Source of the DNA: Dehalococcoidia bacterium
GTDB taxonomy: Bacteria; Chloroflexota; Dehalococcoidia; Bin125
Assembly (NCBI GenBank): GCA_007571275.1
Contig: RKRS01000066.1
Span: 1 to 21,774, forward strand
Length of the DNA stretch: 21,774 nucleotides
Reading direction: 5' to 3'
The position numbers and the translations under genes are program-made. The notes under the pieces are model-generated. The model was not told the DNA's origin, made no database searches, and saw nothing but the letters and a program-made list of their open reading frames with translations. Shown piece by piece: positions 7,796-14,915 of this stretch; the stretch's first letter is position 1; each line of letters opens with the position of its first letter.

Positions 7796-9523
7796 ATGGA
7801 CTTCATCCGACGTTTCAAGTTCCGCGACGCCTACATCTTCGTCGTGATCCTGATTCTGACCGGGTTCGCCATCGCGGCGTCCTGGCCGGGCAATCCTGAT
7901 CGCTATCTGCCCAGTTTCATCCCCTGGCCAAGTGGCGGGGGCGTCAACGTCGGAGACTGGAACCGAGATGAATTCCGGCTTGGCCTGGACCTTGCCGGGG
8001 GCGTGTCGATCACGCTGGAAGTTGCCGGAGAAGCCGCGCCCGTGCGACGCGGCGAGTCGCTCACGCAGTTCCTCGAGCGCGAAGGCGTCGCCCTGGATGA
8101 TCTCATCAGTCTGAATCCGGATCTGGCCGAGCTGGATGCGGAATCATATGACCTGCCGCTGCCCGAATACATCTTCGAGATCGTGCTACCGCTCAATGTC
8201 GACGACGCTTCGCTGGAGGAGGCGGTCGCGGAATCTCAGCGCGTGATCGAGGATCGCGTCAACGGGTTCGGCATCTCCGAGGCGGAGGTCACGGTCGTTG
8301 GCACGGATCGAATCAATGCCCAGATTCCAGGCGTCGATGCGGACGAGGCGTCAGATTTGGTTGGCTCAACCGCGCTACTGGAATTTCGTTCCATCGATCC
8401 GGCCCAGCCGCAACAGCAGCTGCCTCTCAGTCAGCTGCAGATTGGGGCGGCGATCGATGACGTCTGGGACACGACGCTGCCGAGCAATGACGACCGATTT
8501 GTTCGTCGCGCCGACCCCTACTTCATTCCACCGCCCGATGAGGATGTGATTGTGGCCAATGGCGCGCGCTGGATACCCGCGAGCGGGATCAACGCCGTCG
8601 GCGCCGAGGTCCAACTGACCGGCCGTCACCTGATCGCCAACTCCATCGCGCGCACCATCGATCAGGCCGGTTCGCCAGCCCTGCTCTTTGAGCTGGACGA
8701 CGAAGGCGCGCGATTGATGGAGCAGATCACCCGTCGCCTGTTCGAGTCGCGCGGCGCGCTTGGCATCTTCGTCGACGGGCAGCTGATTTCCAGCCCGTCC
8801 GTCAATGCGGTGATTTCCGACAGCGGGATCATCAGCGGCCTCAGCGAGGAAGACGCGATCACGCTGCGCCGCCAGCTTCGCGCTGGCGCTCTGCCGATCA
8901 ATCTGCGCGTACTGCAGAGCACCGAGGTCGCGGCGACGCTGGGCGAGGACTCCGTGATTGACACGGTCCAGGCGGGCGTCGTCGCTTTTCTCGCCATCGT
9001 CGTCTTTATGATCATCTACTACCGCGTGCCCGGCCTGGTTGCTGCGCTGGCGTTGGTTGTCTATGCGGCAGGCGTCATGGCGACCTTCAAGCTGGTACCG
9101 ATCACGCTGACGCTCGCCGGCGTTGCTGGCCTGATCCTCTCGATCGGCTTCGCAGTCGATGGCAACGTGCTGATTTTCGAGCGTCTGAAGGAGGAGCTGC
9201 GGCTGGGTCGCAGTTTGTCCGGAGCGGTTGATACCGCCTGGGCTCGAGCATGGCCGGCCATTCGCGATGGCAATGTCTCAACCATCATCACGGTGGCGAT
9301 CCTCTGGCTCTTCGCCGATGCGCTGAATCAGAATCTGATCAAGTCATTCGCTCTGGCGTTGCTGGTCGGCACGGGATTCAGCTTTGTCACCGTGATCTTT
9401 GTGACCCGTAACTTCATGACGATTGCCGTCAGCACCGGTTGGGTCCGAGGTTTACGACTGTTCGGCGTCCGCCAAATGACAGTGCGACCTCGCGCCAGCG
9501 GAGGTGGAGGCGCGAGCGCATGA
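7796..9523 (+). CDS. secD: Protein translocase subunit SecD with LysM-like insertion
   Basis: SecD, with SecF, uses the proton gradient to pull exported proteins out of SecYEG on the outer face of the membrane. The 575-residue protein has TM1 (about 12-29), the D1 motif FRLGLDLAGG (60-69), a large extracytoplasmic P1 region including VIEDRVNGFGISEAEV (150-165), and five further helices (about 388-542) with the RND-like GFAVDGNVLIFERLKEE block (451-467). Between GVSITLEV and the VIEDRVN helix sits an extra segment, residues about 82-132, that reads like a LysM domain: VRRGESLTQFLEREGV, then DDLISLNPDL. That is seen in the sequence; peptidoglycan binding is inference. The stop overlaps the secF start as ATGA, so the two are translationally coupled. 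Confidence 0.95.
   Translation: MDFIRRFKFRDAYIFVVILILTGFAIAASWPGNPDRYLPSFIPWPSGGGVNVGDWNRDEFRLGLDLAGGVSITLEVAGEAAPVRRGESLTQFLEREGVALDDLISLNPDLAELDAESYDLPLPEYIFEIVLPLNVDDASLEEAVAESQRVIEDRVNGFGISEAEVTVVGTDRINAQIPGVDADEASDLVGSTALLEFRSIDPAQPQQQLPLSQLQIGAAIDDVWDTTLPSNDDRFVRRADPYFIPPPDEDVIVANGARWIPASGINAVGAEVQLTGRHLIANSIARTIDQAGSPALLFELDDEGARLMEQITRRLFESRGALGIFVDGQLISSPSVNAVISDSGIISGLSEEDAITLRRQLRAGALPINLRVLQSTEVAATLGEDSVIDTVQAGVVAFLAIVVFMIIYYRVPGLVAALALVVYAAGVMATFKLVPITLTLAGVAGLILSIGFAVDGNVLIFERLKEELRLGRSLSGAVDTAWARAWPAIRDGNVSTIITVAILWLFADALNQNLIKSFALALLVGTGFSFVTVIFVTRNFMTIAVSTGWVRGLRLFGVRQMTVRPRASGGGGASA
8036..8191 (+). other. LysM-like segment inside SecD P1 domain
   Basis: Codons for SecD residues about 81-132. 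The pattern is the LysM one: a Val before a GES-L turn, an amphipathic helix FLEREGV, a second helix DDLISL, the Asn-Pro turn NPDL, and a closing strand EIVLPL. LysM domains usually bind GlcNAc-containing glycans such as peptidoglycan. The spacer between NPDL and the last strand is a little long. The domain call rests on motif reading only and no profile was run. Confidence 0.55.
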
Positions 9524-10722
9524 TTGACTTTGTCGGCCGACGCCGGTTCTACGCGGTCATCTCCCTGCTGATGATTGTGCCCTCGCTGATCGGCCTGGCG
9601 CTTTGGCAGTTCGAAGCTGGCCTGGATTTCGCTGGCGGTCTGGAAACCGAGGTACGGTTCCTGGGCGAGACCGATCTTGATGACGTGAACGAAGCCATCG
9701 AGCAAATCGACCCAGCTTCCGAAGGCGCATTGCTATCCGCCAGCCAGGCTGATGACGGCGCGTTCGTGATCACGGCGACCCTCAGTCCTCCGTCGCTCGA
9801 TGACGGACTCGCGGTTTCCCAGCTGATTACGGACACGCTCGACAGCGAACTTCCGCCGAGCGTCAGTCTGGACCTCGACGTCGGCGAATCGGAAGTACGC
9901 AGTGAGTTCTGGTTCCCCGGAAGTGTGACTCAGGACGACGTTCGCGCTGCGCTGGAGGCGGTCAACCTCGGTGACGCAAGAATTCAGGCCACTGCTGATT
10001 CCGCCTATCGAGTTCGGGTCGAGCAGCCGTCCGATGGTGATCTCGAGCGATTGCGGCAACGGATCAATGAAGCGCTGCGCGGCGAAATCGGGCCGATCGT
10101 CGTGCTGCAAAGCTCTTCAGTATCGGGAACGCTGTCGGTAGAGATCGCGCGCGATGCGGGTGTCGCGCTGGCTGTCGCCGCCGCCGCCATTCTGATCTAC
10201 ATCTCGCTCGCCTTCCGCCGCCTGCCCAATCCAGTGCTCTACGGATCGGCGGCGATCGTCGCCCTCTTGCACGATGTGACGATCGTGGCGGGAGCATTCG
10301 CCATCGGAGGGCAAATCGCCGGCCTCGAGGTCAACGCGATGTTCGTCACCGCGCTCCTCGCGATCATCGGGTATAGCGTCAACGACACAATTGTCGTATT
10401 CGATCGGATCCGTGAGAACCTCCTGCTTGATCCACGCGAAGACTTTCGCCGTGTGGTCAACGCAGCGATTACCCAGTCATTGGGACGGTCGCTGAACACC
10501 TCGATCACCGTTGTGCTGGCGCTCTTGGCTCTACTGCTGATCGGCGGGGTCACGATTCGACCGTTCGTCGTGGTCCTGTTCATCGGCACGGTCGCCGGGA
10601 CTTACTCGTCCATCGCGGTCGCGAGCCAGATCGTCTACCTCTGGCAAGACGGCACGCTGCCGCGCCTCTTCCGTCTCGGCGATGAGCGTCGTGTGGTCCG
10701 CAGAGTCGAACGACGGGCCTAA
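9520..10722 (+). CDS. secF: Protein translocase subunit SecF with apparently duplicated extracytoplasmic domain
   Basis: Partner of SecD in the proton-driven export motor. I chose the ATG at 9520, which overlaps the secD stop as ATGA and begins MIDFVGRRRFYAVI, the normal SecF start; a further upstream start would add 27 unsupported residues. TM1 is about 10-28, followed by GLDFAGG (34-40). The C-terminal half has helices from about 212 to 375 with SVNDTIVVFDRIREN (286-300) and the SLNTSIT block (324-330), all standard. The protein is 400 residues, against roughly 300-320 for common SecF. The extra length lies between GLDFAGG and TM2, where two similar alpha/beta units follow one another (about 41-125 and 126-203). 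The stop TAA overlaps the selB stop on the other strand. Confidence 0.93.
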   Translation: MIDFVGRRRFYAVISLLMIVPSLIGLALWQFEAGLDFAGGLETEVRFLGETDLDDVNEAIEQIDPASEGALLSASQADDGAFVITATLSPPSLDDGLAVSQLITDTLDSELPPSVSLDLDVGESEVRSEFWFPGSVTQDDVRAALEAVNLGDARIQATADSAYRVRVEQPSDGDLERLRQRINEALRGEIGPIVVLQSSSVSGTLSVEIARDAGVALAVAAAAILIYISLAFRRLPNPVLYGSAAIVALLHDVTIVAGAFAIGGQIAGLEVNAMFVTALLAIIGYSVNDTIVVFDRIRENLLLDPREDFRRVVNAAITQSLGRSLNTSITVVLALLALLLIGGVTIRPFVVVLFIGTVAGTYSSIAVASQIVYLWQDGTLPRLFRLGDERRVVRRVERRA

Positions 10723-12587
10723 CCGCGCCTCAGAACCCGCGCATCTCCGACACGACGAGTGATCCGATTGGTGTCGAGATGTTCAAGGAACGCCTGCGCG
10801 ATTTTGCGGCTCGTTCCCAGCCGGTCGCGCACGTCTGCTAGCGTCGCCCGTTCCTGGGTCTCCAGCAACGCTCGCGTTTGACTGACCATGTCGTCGTAGA
10901 TTGCCCGATCAAGGTTAACGCCGCCCTTGAGTCGCACGATCAATCGGCGTGCTTCGAGATACTCAAGCAAATCGGGATCGAGTCTGGGATCGGACTCGGG
11001 ACGGATACCCTGTTTCTCCAGTCGTCGCAGGAGCAAATCGACCTCCGACTGCTGAGTCTCGCTCAGTGCGACGATGCGGTCGGGGAGATCGAATGAACTG
11101 TCGTTGAGAATCAGACGGCCCGAATCGGTGAGATGTTGCTGCAAGTATGCGAATGCGCGCTGAGGTAGGTTGACGCGACTGCGCAAATCCTCTCGCGGCA
11201 ATCCAGCGCGCAGCGGGTACTGCTGGACATACTCCTGAACGATTCGTTCAGCCCGGGCCGATAACGCTCCCATACCCACTTCGGAGATTAGCGTCGCTGT
11301 TTCAGAGAGACCGTGTTCATCGAGCGCGACGACTGCGCCATCGGCAAGCTGTTGCTCGACCGCCGCCAGCGCTTCGTCAGGGGCTAGCTCGCTACGCGCC
11401 GCCAACTCGCCCCACCGAACGGGTTCCATCCGTTGGAGCAGGGTGAGCAGCCTGTCGTCAGGCGAGCCATCGAGCAGTCGCTGCAACGCTTCGAGCGTTG
11501 ACGCGTCGTTGCGGTGGTGACGACGCGGGCGCGTATCGACGATCCGCCCGCCCGCGACCGTTGCATCGGCGGATCGTAGGACGAAATGATCACCTCGCGT
11601 CGCGGCGATCGGTCGTTCCAACCGCAGCTGCGCCCAGGTTGATTCACCGGGCGCCAGCGATTCCCCCTCCAGTAGTCGAACCCGCGCCTGTACCTCATCG
11701 GCGCCGCTGTGCAGTATCCGCGTGGCATTGTGCGGGAGCGGCTTCGCTGCGCCCGATACCGCTCGCAGGCGAATGTCGAGCGCGGCTGTCGGTTCGAGCC
11801 AGCCGGGAGAGGTCAGCACCATGCCGCGTTCGATGTCGTTGGCTGAAACGCCGCTGAGATTCACTGCGGTCCGCGCTCCAGGCGGCGCAGTGTCCAGGGA
11901 CTGCTCGTGTGATTGCAGACCGCGCACTCGACACTCGATCTGACCCGGTTCGATCACGACGTGGTCACCAACCGACAGTTCACCATCGAGCAGGGCGCCG
12001 GTGACGACAGCGCCAAAGCCAGCGATCGAGAACGCTCGATCAATCGGCATACGCGGTCGCCCGCTATTCGCGATCGGCGGCAGATCGTCTATCTCTGCAT
12101 CAATCAGCGCCCGCAATTGATCAATCCCTTGCCCGCTGAGCGCTGAGACTGGCGCTATCTGCGATCCGGCCAGCGTCGTGTCCGCCAGTAACTCCTCGAT
12201 CTCTTCCTCCACCAGGGCGATCCATTCGTCATCGACGAGGTCAACCTTGGTCAGCGCGACCAGCCCGCGTTCGATGTCGAGCAGATCGAGGATGTCCAGG
12301 TGCTCGCGGGTTTGTGGCATCACGCCCTCATCGGCAGCGATGACCAGTAGCGCCAGGTTGATCCCGCCGACGCCTGCCAGCATGTTTTTGATGAAGCGTT
12401 CGTGGCCGGGCACGTCGACGATGCTGACCGCCCGACCGGATGGCAACTCGCACCAGGCGAAACCCAGGTCAATCGTCAGACCGCGCGCCCGTTCCTCCGC
12501 CCAGCGATCCGGGTTGATGCCCGACAGCGCCTGCACCAGCGCGCTCTTCCCGTGGTCGACATGCCCGGCCGTACCGATCACATACAC
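10719..12587 (-). CDS. selB: Selenocysteine-specific translation elongation factor SelB
   Basis: SelB is the EF-Tu-like GTPase that carries Sec-tRNA(Sec) to ribosomes stalled at UGA codons marked by a SECIS hairpin. Counting from GTG 12587 (622 residues), it shows the P-loop GHVDHGKS (8-15), the SelB-type switch I ERARGLTIDLGFAW, DVPGH (58-62) and TKVD (113-116). EF-Tu-like beta domains follow, with DRAFSIAGFGAVVTG near residue 185. A long C-terminal winged-helix region (from about 370) is the part that reads SECIS RNA. A GTG at 12611 would add eight residues. I prefer 12587 because AGGGT lies six bases upstream and because SelB proteins normally begin YVIGTAGHVDHGK. No selA, selC, selD or selenoprotein gene is visible in the window. 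Confidence 0.94.
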   Translation of the reverse strand: MYVIGTAGHVDHGKSALVQALSGINPDRWAEERARGLTIDLGFAWCELPSGRAVSIVDVPGHERFIKNMLAGVGGINLALLVIAADEGVMPQTREHLDILDLLDIERGLVALTKVDLVDDEWIALVEEEIEELLADTTLAGSQIAPVSALSGQGIDQLRALIDAEIDDLPPIANSGRPRMPIDRAFSIAGFGAVVTGALLDGELSVGDHVVIEPGQIECRVRGLQSHEQSLDTAPPGARTAVNLSGVSANDIERGMVLTSPGWLEPTAALDIRLRAVSGAAKPLPHNATRILHSGADEVQARVRLLEGESLAPGESTWAQLRLERPIAATRGDHFVLRSADATVAGGRIVDTRPRRHHRNDASTLEALQRLLDGSPDDRLLTLLQRMEPVRWGELAARSELAPDEALAAVEQQLADGAVVALDEHGLSETATLISEVGMGALSARAERIVQEYVQQYPLRAGLPREDLRSRVNLPQRAFAYLQQHLTDSGRLILNDSSFDLPDRIVALSETQQSEVDLLLRRLEKQGIRPESDPRLDPDLLEYLEARRLIVRLKGGVNLDRAIYDDMVSQTRALLETQERATLADVRDRLGTSRKIAQAFLEHLDTNRITRRVGDARVLRRG

Positions 12588-12593
12588 GCGTTT

Positions 12594-12598
12594 ACCCT
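12594..12598 (-). promoter_or_regulatory. Ribosome-binding site of selB
   Basis: AGGGT on the minus strand, six bases before the GTG at 12587. It decides the selB start in favour of 12587 over 12611. Confidence 0.5.
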
Positions 12599-12622
12599 GA
12601 CGACTGAACACTCTCTGTGAAT

Positions 12623-12627
12623 GAGGA
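12623..12627 (+). promoter_or_regulatory. Ribosome-binding site of the quinone oxidoreductase gene
   Basis: GAGGA eight bases before the ATG at 12636. It favours that ATG over the in-frame ATG at 12621, which has no such element upstream. Only 48 bp separate this start codon from the selB start, so the divergent promoters must be very compact or extend into the coding regions. Confidence 0.55.
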
Positions 12628-12635
12628 TATGTGCG

Positions 12636-13643
12636 ATGAAAGCCATTGTTGTAGATCCGCCAGGTAGGACCGCCGACTCACTGCGCCTGGACGAAGTCCC
12701 CGACCCACGACCGAGCGACGAGGAAGTGCTGATCCGCATCCATGCCACCGCGCTCAACCGCGCTGACATCATGCAGAGGATAGGCAACTATCCGGCACAG
12801 CATGGGGCGTCAGACATTCTCGGGCTGGAACTCGCCGGTGAGGTCATTGAAGCAGGCTCTCGAGTTCGCGGGCTGTCGGTTGGCGACCGTGTCTACGGGC
12901 TGTCGGGTGGCGGTGGGTATGCCGAGCTGGCGACCCTGCATGAATCACTGGCCATGCCGATCCCGGACCAGTTGACATACCACGAGGCCGCTTCGATCCC
13001 GGAAGTCTTTTTCACTGCCAACACCGCTGTCCGCACGTTGGGCCAAACCCTGCCAGGTGAGCGGATTCTGATCCACGCCGGCGGTAGTGGCGTGGGCATC
13101 GCCGCGATTCAGATTGCCCGACTGATCGGCGCCGAAGTCTGGATCACCGCCGGCTCTGAGGAGAAGTGCGAGCGTGCCCGTGAGCTTGGGGCTGATGTGA
13201 CGATCAACTACCGCGAGCAGGACTTTGCCGACGTCATCAGTGAGCAGGCTGATGGCCAGGGAGTCGATGTGATCCTCGACGTCATCGGTCGAGATTATTG
13301 GGATACGAACCTGAAGTCGTTGGCCACGGCCGGTCGTTTGGTGCTGGTCGGTCTGATGGGCGGCGCTCGCGCAGAGACCAATCTCGGCGTCATCCTGCAG
13401 AAACGACTACGGATATTCGGCACCGTGATGCGCTCACGACCGCTGATCGATCGCGCGGGGATCACGCGCGATTATCAGCTTCACTTGGAACCGGCGATCA
13501 TCAGTGGCGAGATGAAGCCGATCATCGACTCGGTCTTCCCGCTCAGCAAAGCGGCCGCTGCGCATCAGTACATGGCCGAGAACCGCAACTTCGGCAAGAT
13601 TCTGCTCGACTGCATCGACATCGACGAGCTGTCGGAGCGCTAG
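12636..13643 (+). CDS. NAD(P)H-quinone oxidoreductase, PIG3 family (zinc-independent MDR)
   Basis: A medium-chain dehydrogenase/reductase of the quinone-oxidoreductase branch, close in pattern to the PIG3/TP53I3 family, which reduces quinones with NADPH. Supporting blocks are ALNRADIMQRIGNYP near the N-terminus, ILGLELAGEV, the catalytic-domain AASIPEVFFTANTAV, the nucleotide-binding LIHAGGSGVGIAAIQIARL in place of a classic GxGxxG, and the C-terminal HQYMAENRNFGKILL. The zinc-ligand pattern of alcohol dehydrogenases is absent. The length of 335 residues is normal. It is divergent from selB and converges on hemW, the two stops sharing CTAG. The true substrate is unknown; a single-gene unit is likely. 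Confidence 0.88.
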   Translation: MKAIVVDPPGRTADSLRLDEVPDPRPSDEEVLIRIHATALNRADIMQRIGNYPAQHGASDILGLELAGEVIEAGSRVRGLSVGDRVYGLSGGGGYAELATLHESLAMPIPDQLTYHEAASIPEVFFTANTAVRTLGQTLPGERILIHAGGSGVGIAAIQIARLIGAEVWITAGSEEKCERARELGADVTINYREQDFADVISEQADGQGVDVILDVIGRDYWDTNLKSLATAGRLVLVGLMGGARAETNLGVILQKRLRIFGTVMRSRPLIDRAGITRDYQLHLEPAIISGEMKPIIDSVFPLSKAAAAHQYMAENRNFGKILLDCIDIDELSER

Positions 13644-14821
13644 GTCTGGTCTGGCTCAAGCAGCCGCACGAAGATTTCGTTGGCGACCGCGTGTCCGCGA
13701 CGAGTCAGACTGATTCGGCCGTCGCGGCGCAGCGCGAGACCGTTCTCGACCGCCCAGTCAAGCACGGGGCGGATCTGTTGATAGATGTCCGGTAGCGCAG
13801 CTTCGTCGATGCCTTCCATCAGGCGTAAGCCTGACGTGAGCATGTCAATCAGATTCTCGAGTTCGCCAACTCGCTCGGCCTCGGCAATGGCAGGCGATGG
13901 TAGACCCGCTATGCCGCTGAACGCAGCGCCGATTTGACGTAAGCGCTCGATGTACATCCGCGGACTTCGCACGATGTGAAAGCGAATCCCGTCGATGAAG
14001 CCATGCGCGCCCGGTCCGATGGCGGCGTACTCCTGGTTTCGCCAGTAGATCAGGTTGTGACGGCACCTGAGGCCATCGCGCGCGTAGTTGCTGGTCTCGT
14101 ACTGCTCGTAGCCTGCCTGTGTCAGCTGTTCCGTCGTCCAGTCCGTGATCTCGGCCACATGATCCGGGTCTGCTTCGACGACATGCCCGGCAGCAACCCT
14201 GGCCGCCAGGGGCGTCCCTTCCTCCACCGTGAGGGCGTAGCAGGAAATGTGGTCGGGACCGCTCCCGTTCCAGTGCAACACTTGCTCAAGCGTTGATTGC
14301 CAGGTCGAGAGCGACTGGCCGGGCAGCCCGTAGATCAGATCGAGGTTGACGTTGTCGAAGCCGGCCGCGCGTATCTCCCTGAATGCCTGCTGCGCGCGTT
14401 CTGCGCTGTGGATTCGGTCGAGAAAGACCAGCTCCGATGCATCAAGTGACTGCACGCCCATCGAGACCCGGTTGACGCCCGCCGCGCGATAGATCGCCAG
14501 CCGCGATGATTCGACGCTTTCAGGATTCGCTTCCAGCGTGATTTCCGCATCTGGGGACAGGCGCAATGCGGACCTGACGCAGTCGAGCATCCGCCGAACC
14601 GACGAACCGGGAAGCAGGCTTGGCGTCCCACCGCCGATGAAGACCGTCGAAATCTCTCGATCGCTTAATCGCGGAGTCCAGAGCGACAGTTCGTTCAGCG
14701 CCGCCGTTTCCCATTCGGATTGCAAGTCCTCGATGCCTGCGTAGGAGTTGAAGTCGCAGTAGGCGCACTTCACCGTGCAGAACGGGACGTGGATGTAGAG
14801 GCCGAGCGGCGAGTCTGTCAT
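13640..14821 (-). CDS. hemW: HemW, heme chaperone / radical SAM protein (formerly HemN-like)
   Basis: A radical SAM protein that binds a 4Fe-4S cluster and transfers heme to apoproteins; older annotations call it oxygen-independent coproporphyrinogen III oxidase. The cluster motif CTVKCAYC (Cys 15, 19, 22) is followed by DFNSY as in HemW. The SAM-binding GGGTPS is at 63-68, and the HemW heme-binding HNxxYW is present as HNLIYW at 255-260. The extra upstream Cys and other features of true HemN are absent. A C-terminal winged-helix-like HemN_C region is present, giving 393 residues. The start is the ATG complementary to 14819-14821. It is divergent from aspS across a 94-bp gap. Confidence 0.92.
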   Translation of the reverse strand: MTDSPLGLYIHVPFCTVKCAYCDFNSYAGIEDLQSEWETAALNELSLWTPRLSDREISTVFIGGGTPSLLPGSSVRRMLDCVRSALRLSPDAEITLEANPESVESSRLAIYRAAGVNRVSMGVQSLDASELVFLDRIHSAERAQQAFREIRAAGFDNVNLDLIYGLPGQSLSTWQSTLEQVLHWNGSGPDHISCYALTVEEGTPLAARVAAGHVVEADPDHVAEITDWTTEQLTQAGYEQYETSNYARDGLRCRHNLIYWRNQEYAAIGPGAHGFIDGIRFHIVRSPRMYIERLRQIGAAFSGIAGLPSPAIAEAERVGELENLIDMLTSGLRLMEGIDEAALPDIYQQIRPVLDWAVENGLALRRDGRISLTRRGHAVANEIFVRLLEPDQT

Positions 14822-14915
14822 ATCGCGAGTCTATGAGTCCCGTGAGTGTTCGCGCTGATTGCCCGCGATCCGACATGGTGACACACTCAATCAGACTGAA
14901 TGGTTGGAGGCGTTC
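14822..14915. promoter_or_regulatory. Divergent intergenic region hemW/aspS with a 7-bp inverted repeat
   Basis: The region must hold the promoters of both genes. It contains a perfect inverted repeat, TGAGTGT at 14843-14849 and ACACTCA at 14883-14889, with 33 bases between. I cannot identify convincing -35/-10 pairs. The repeat could be an operator or chance. Confidence 0.3.
14906..14910 (+). promoter_or_regulatory. Ribosome-binding site of aspS
   Basis: GGAGG, a full Shine-Dalgarno core, five bases before the GTG at 14916. It decides the aspS start against upstream in-frame starts such as TTG 14859, which would add 19 residues unlike any AspRS. Confidence 0.75.
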
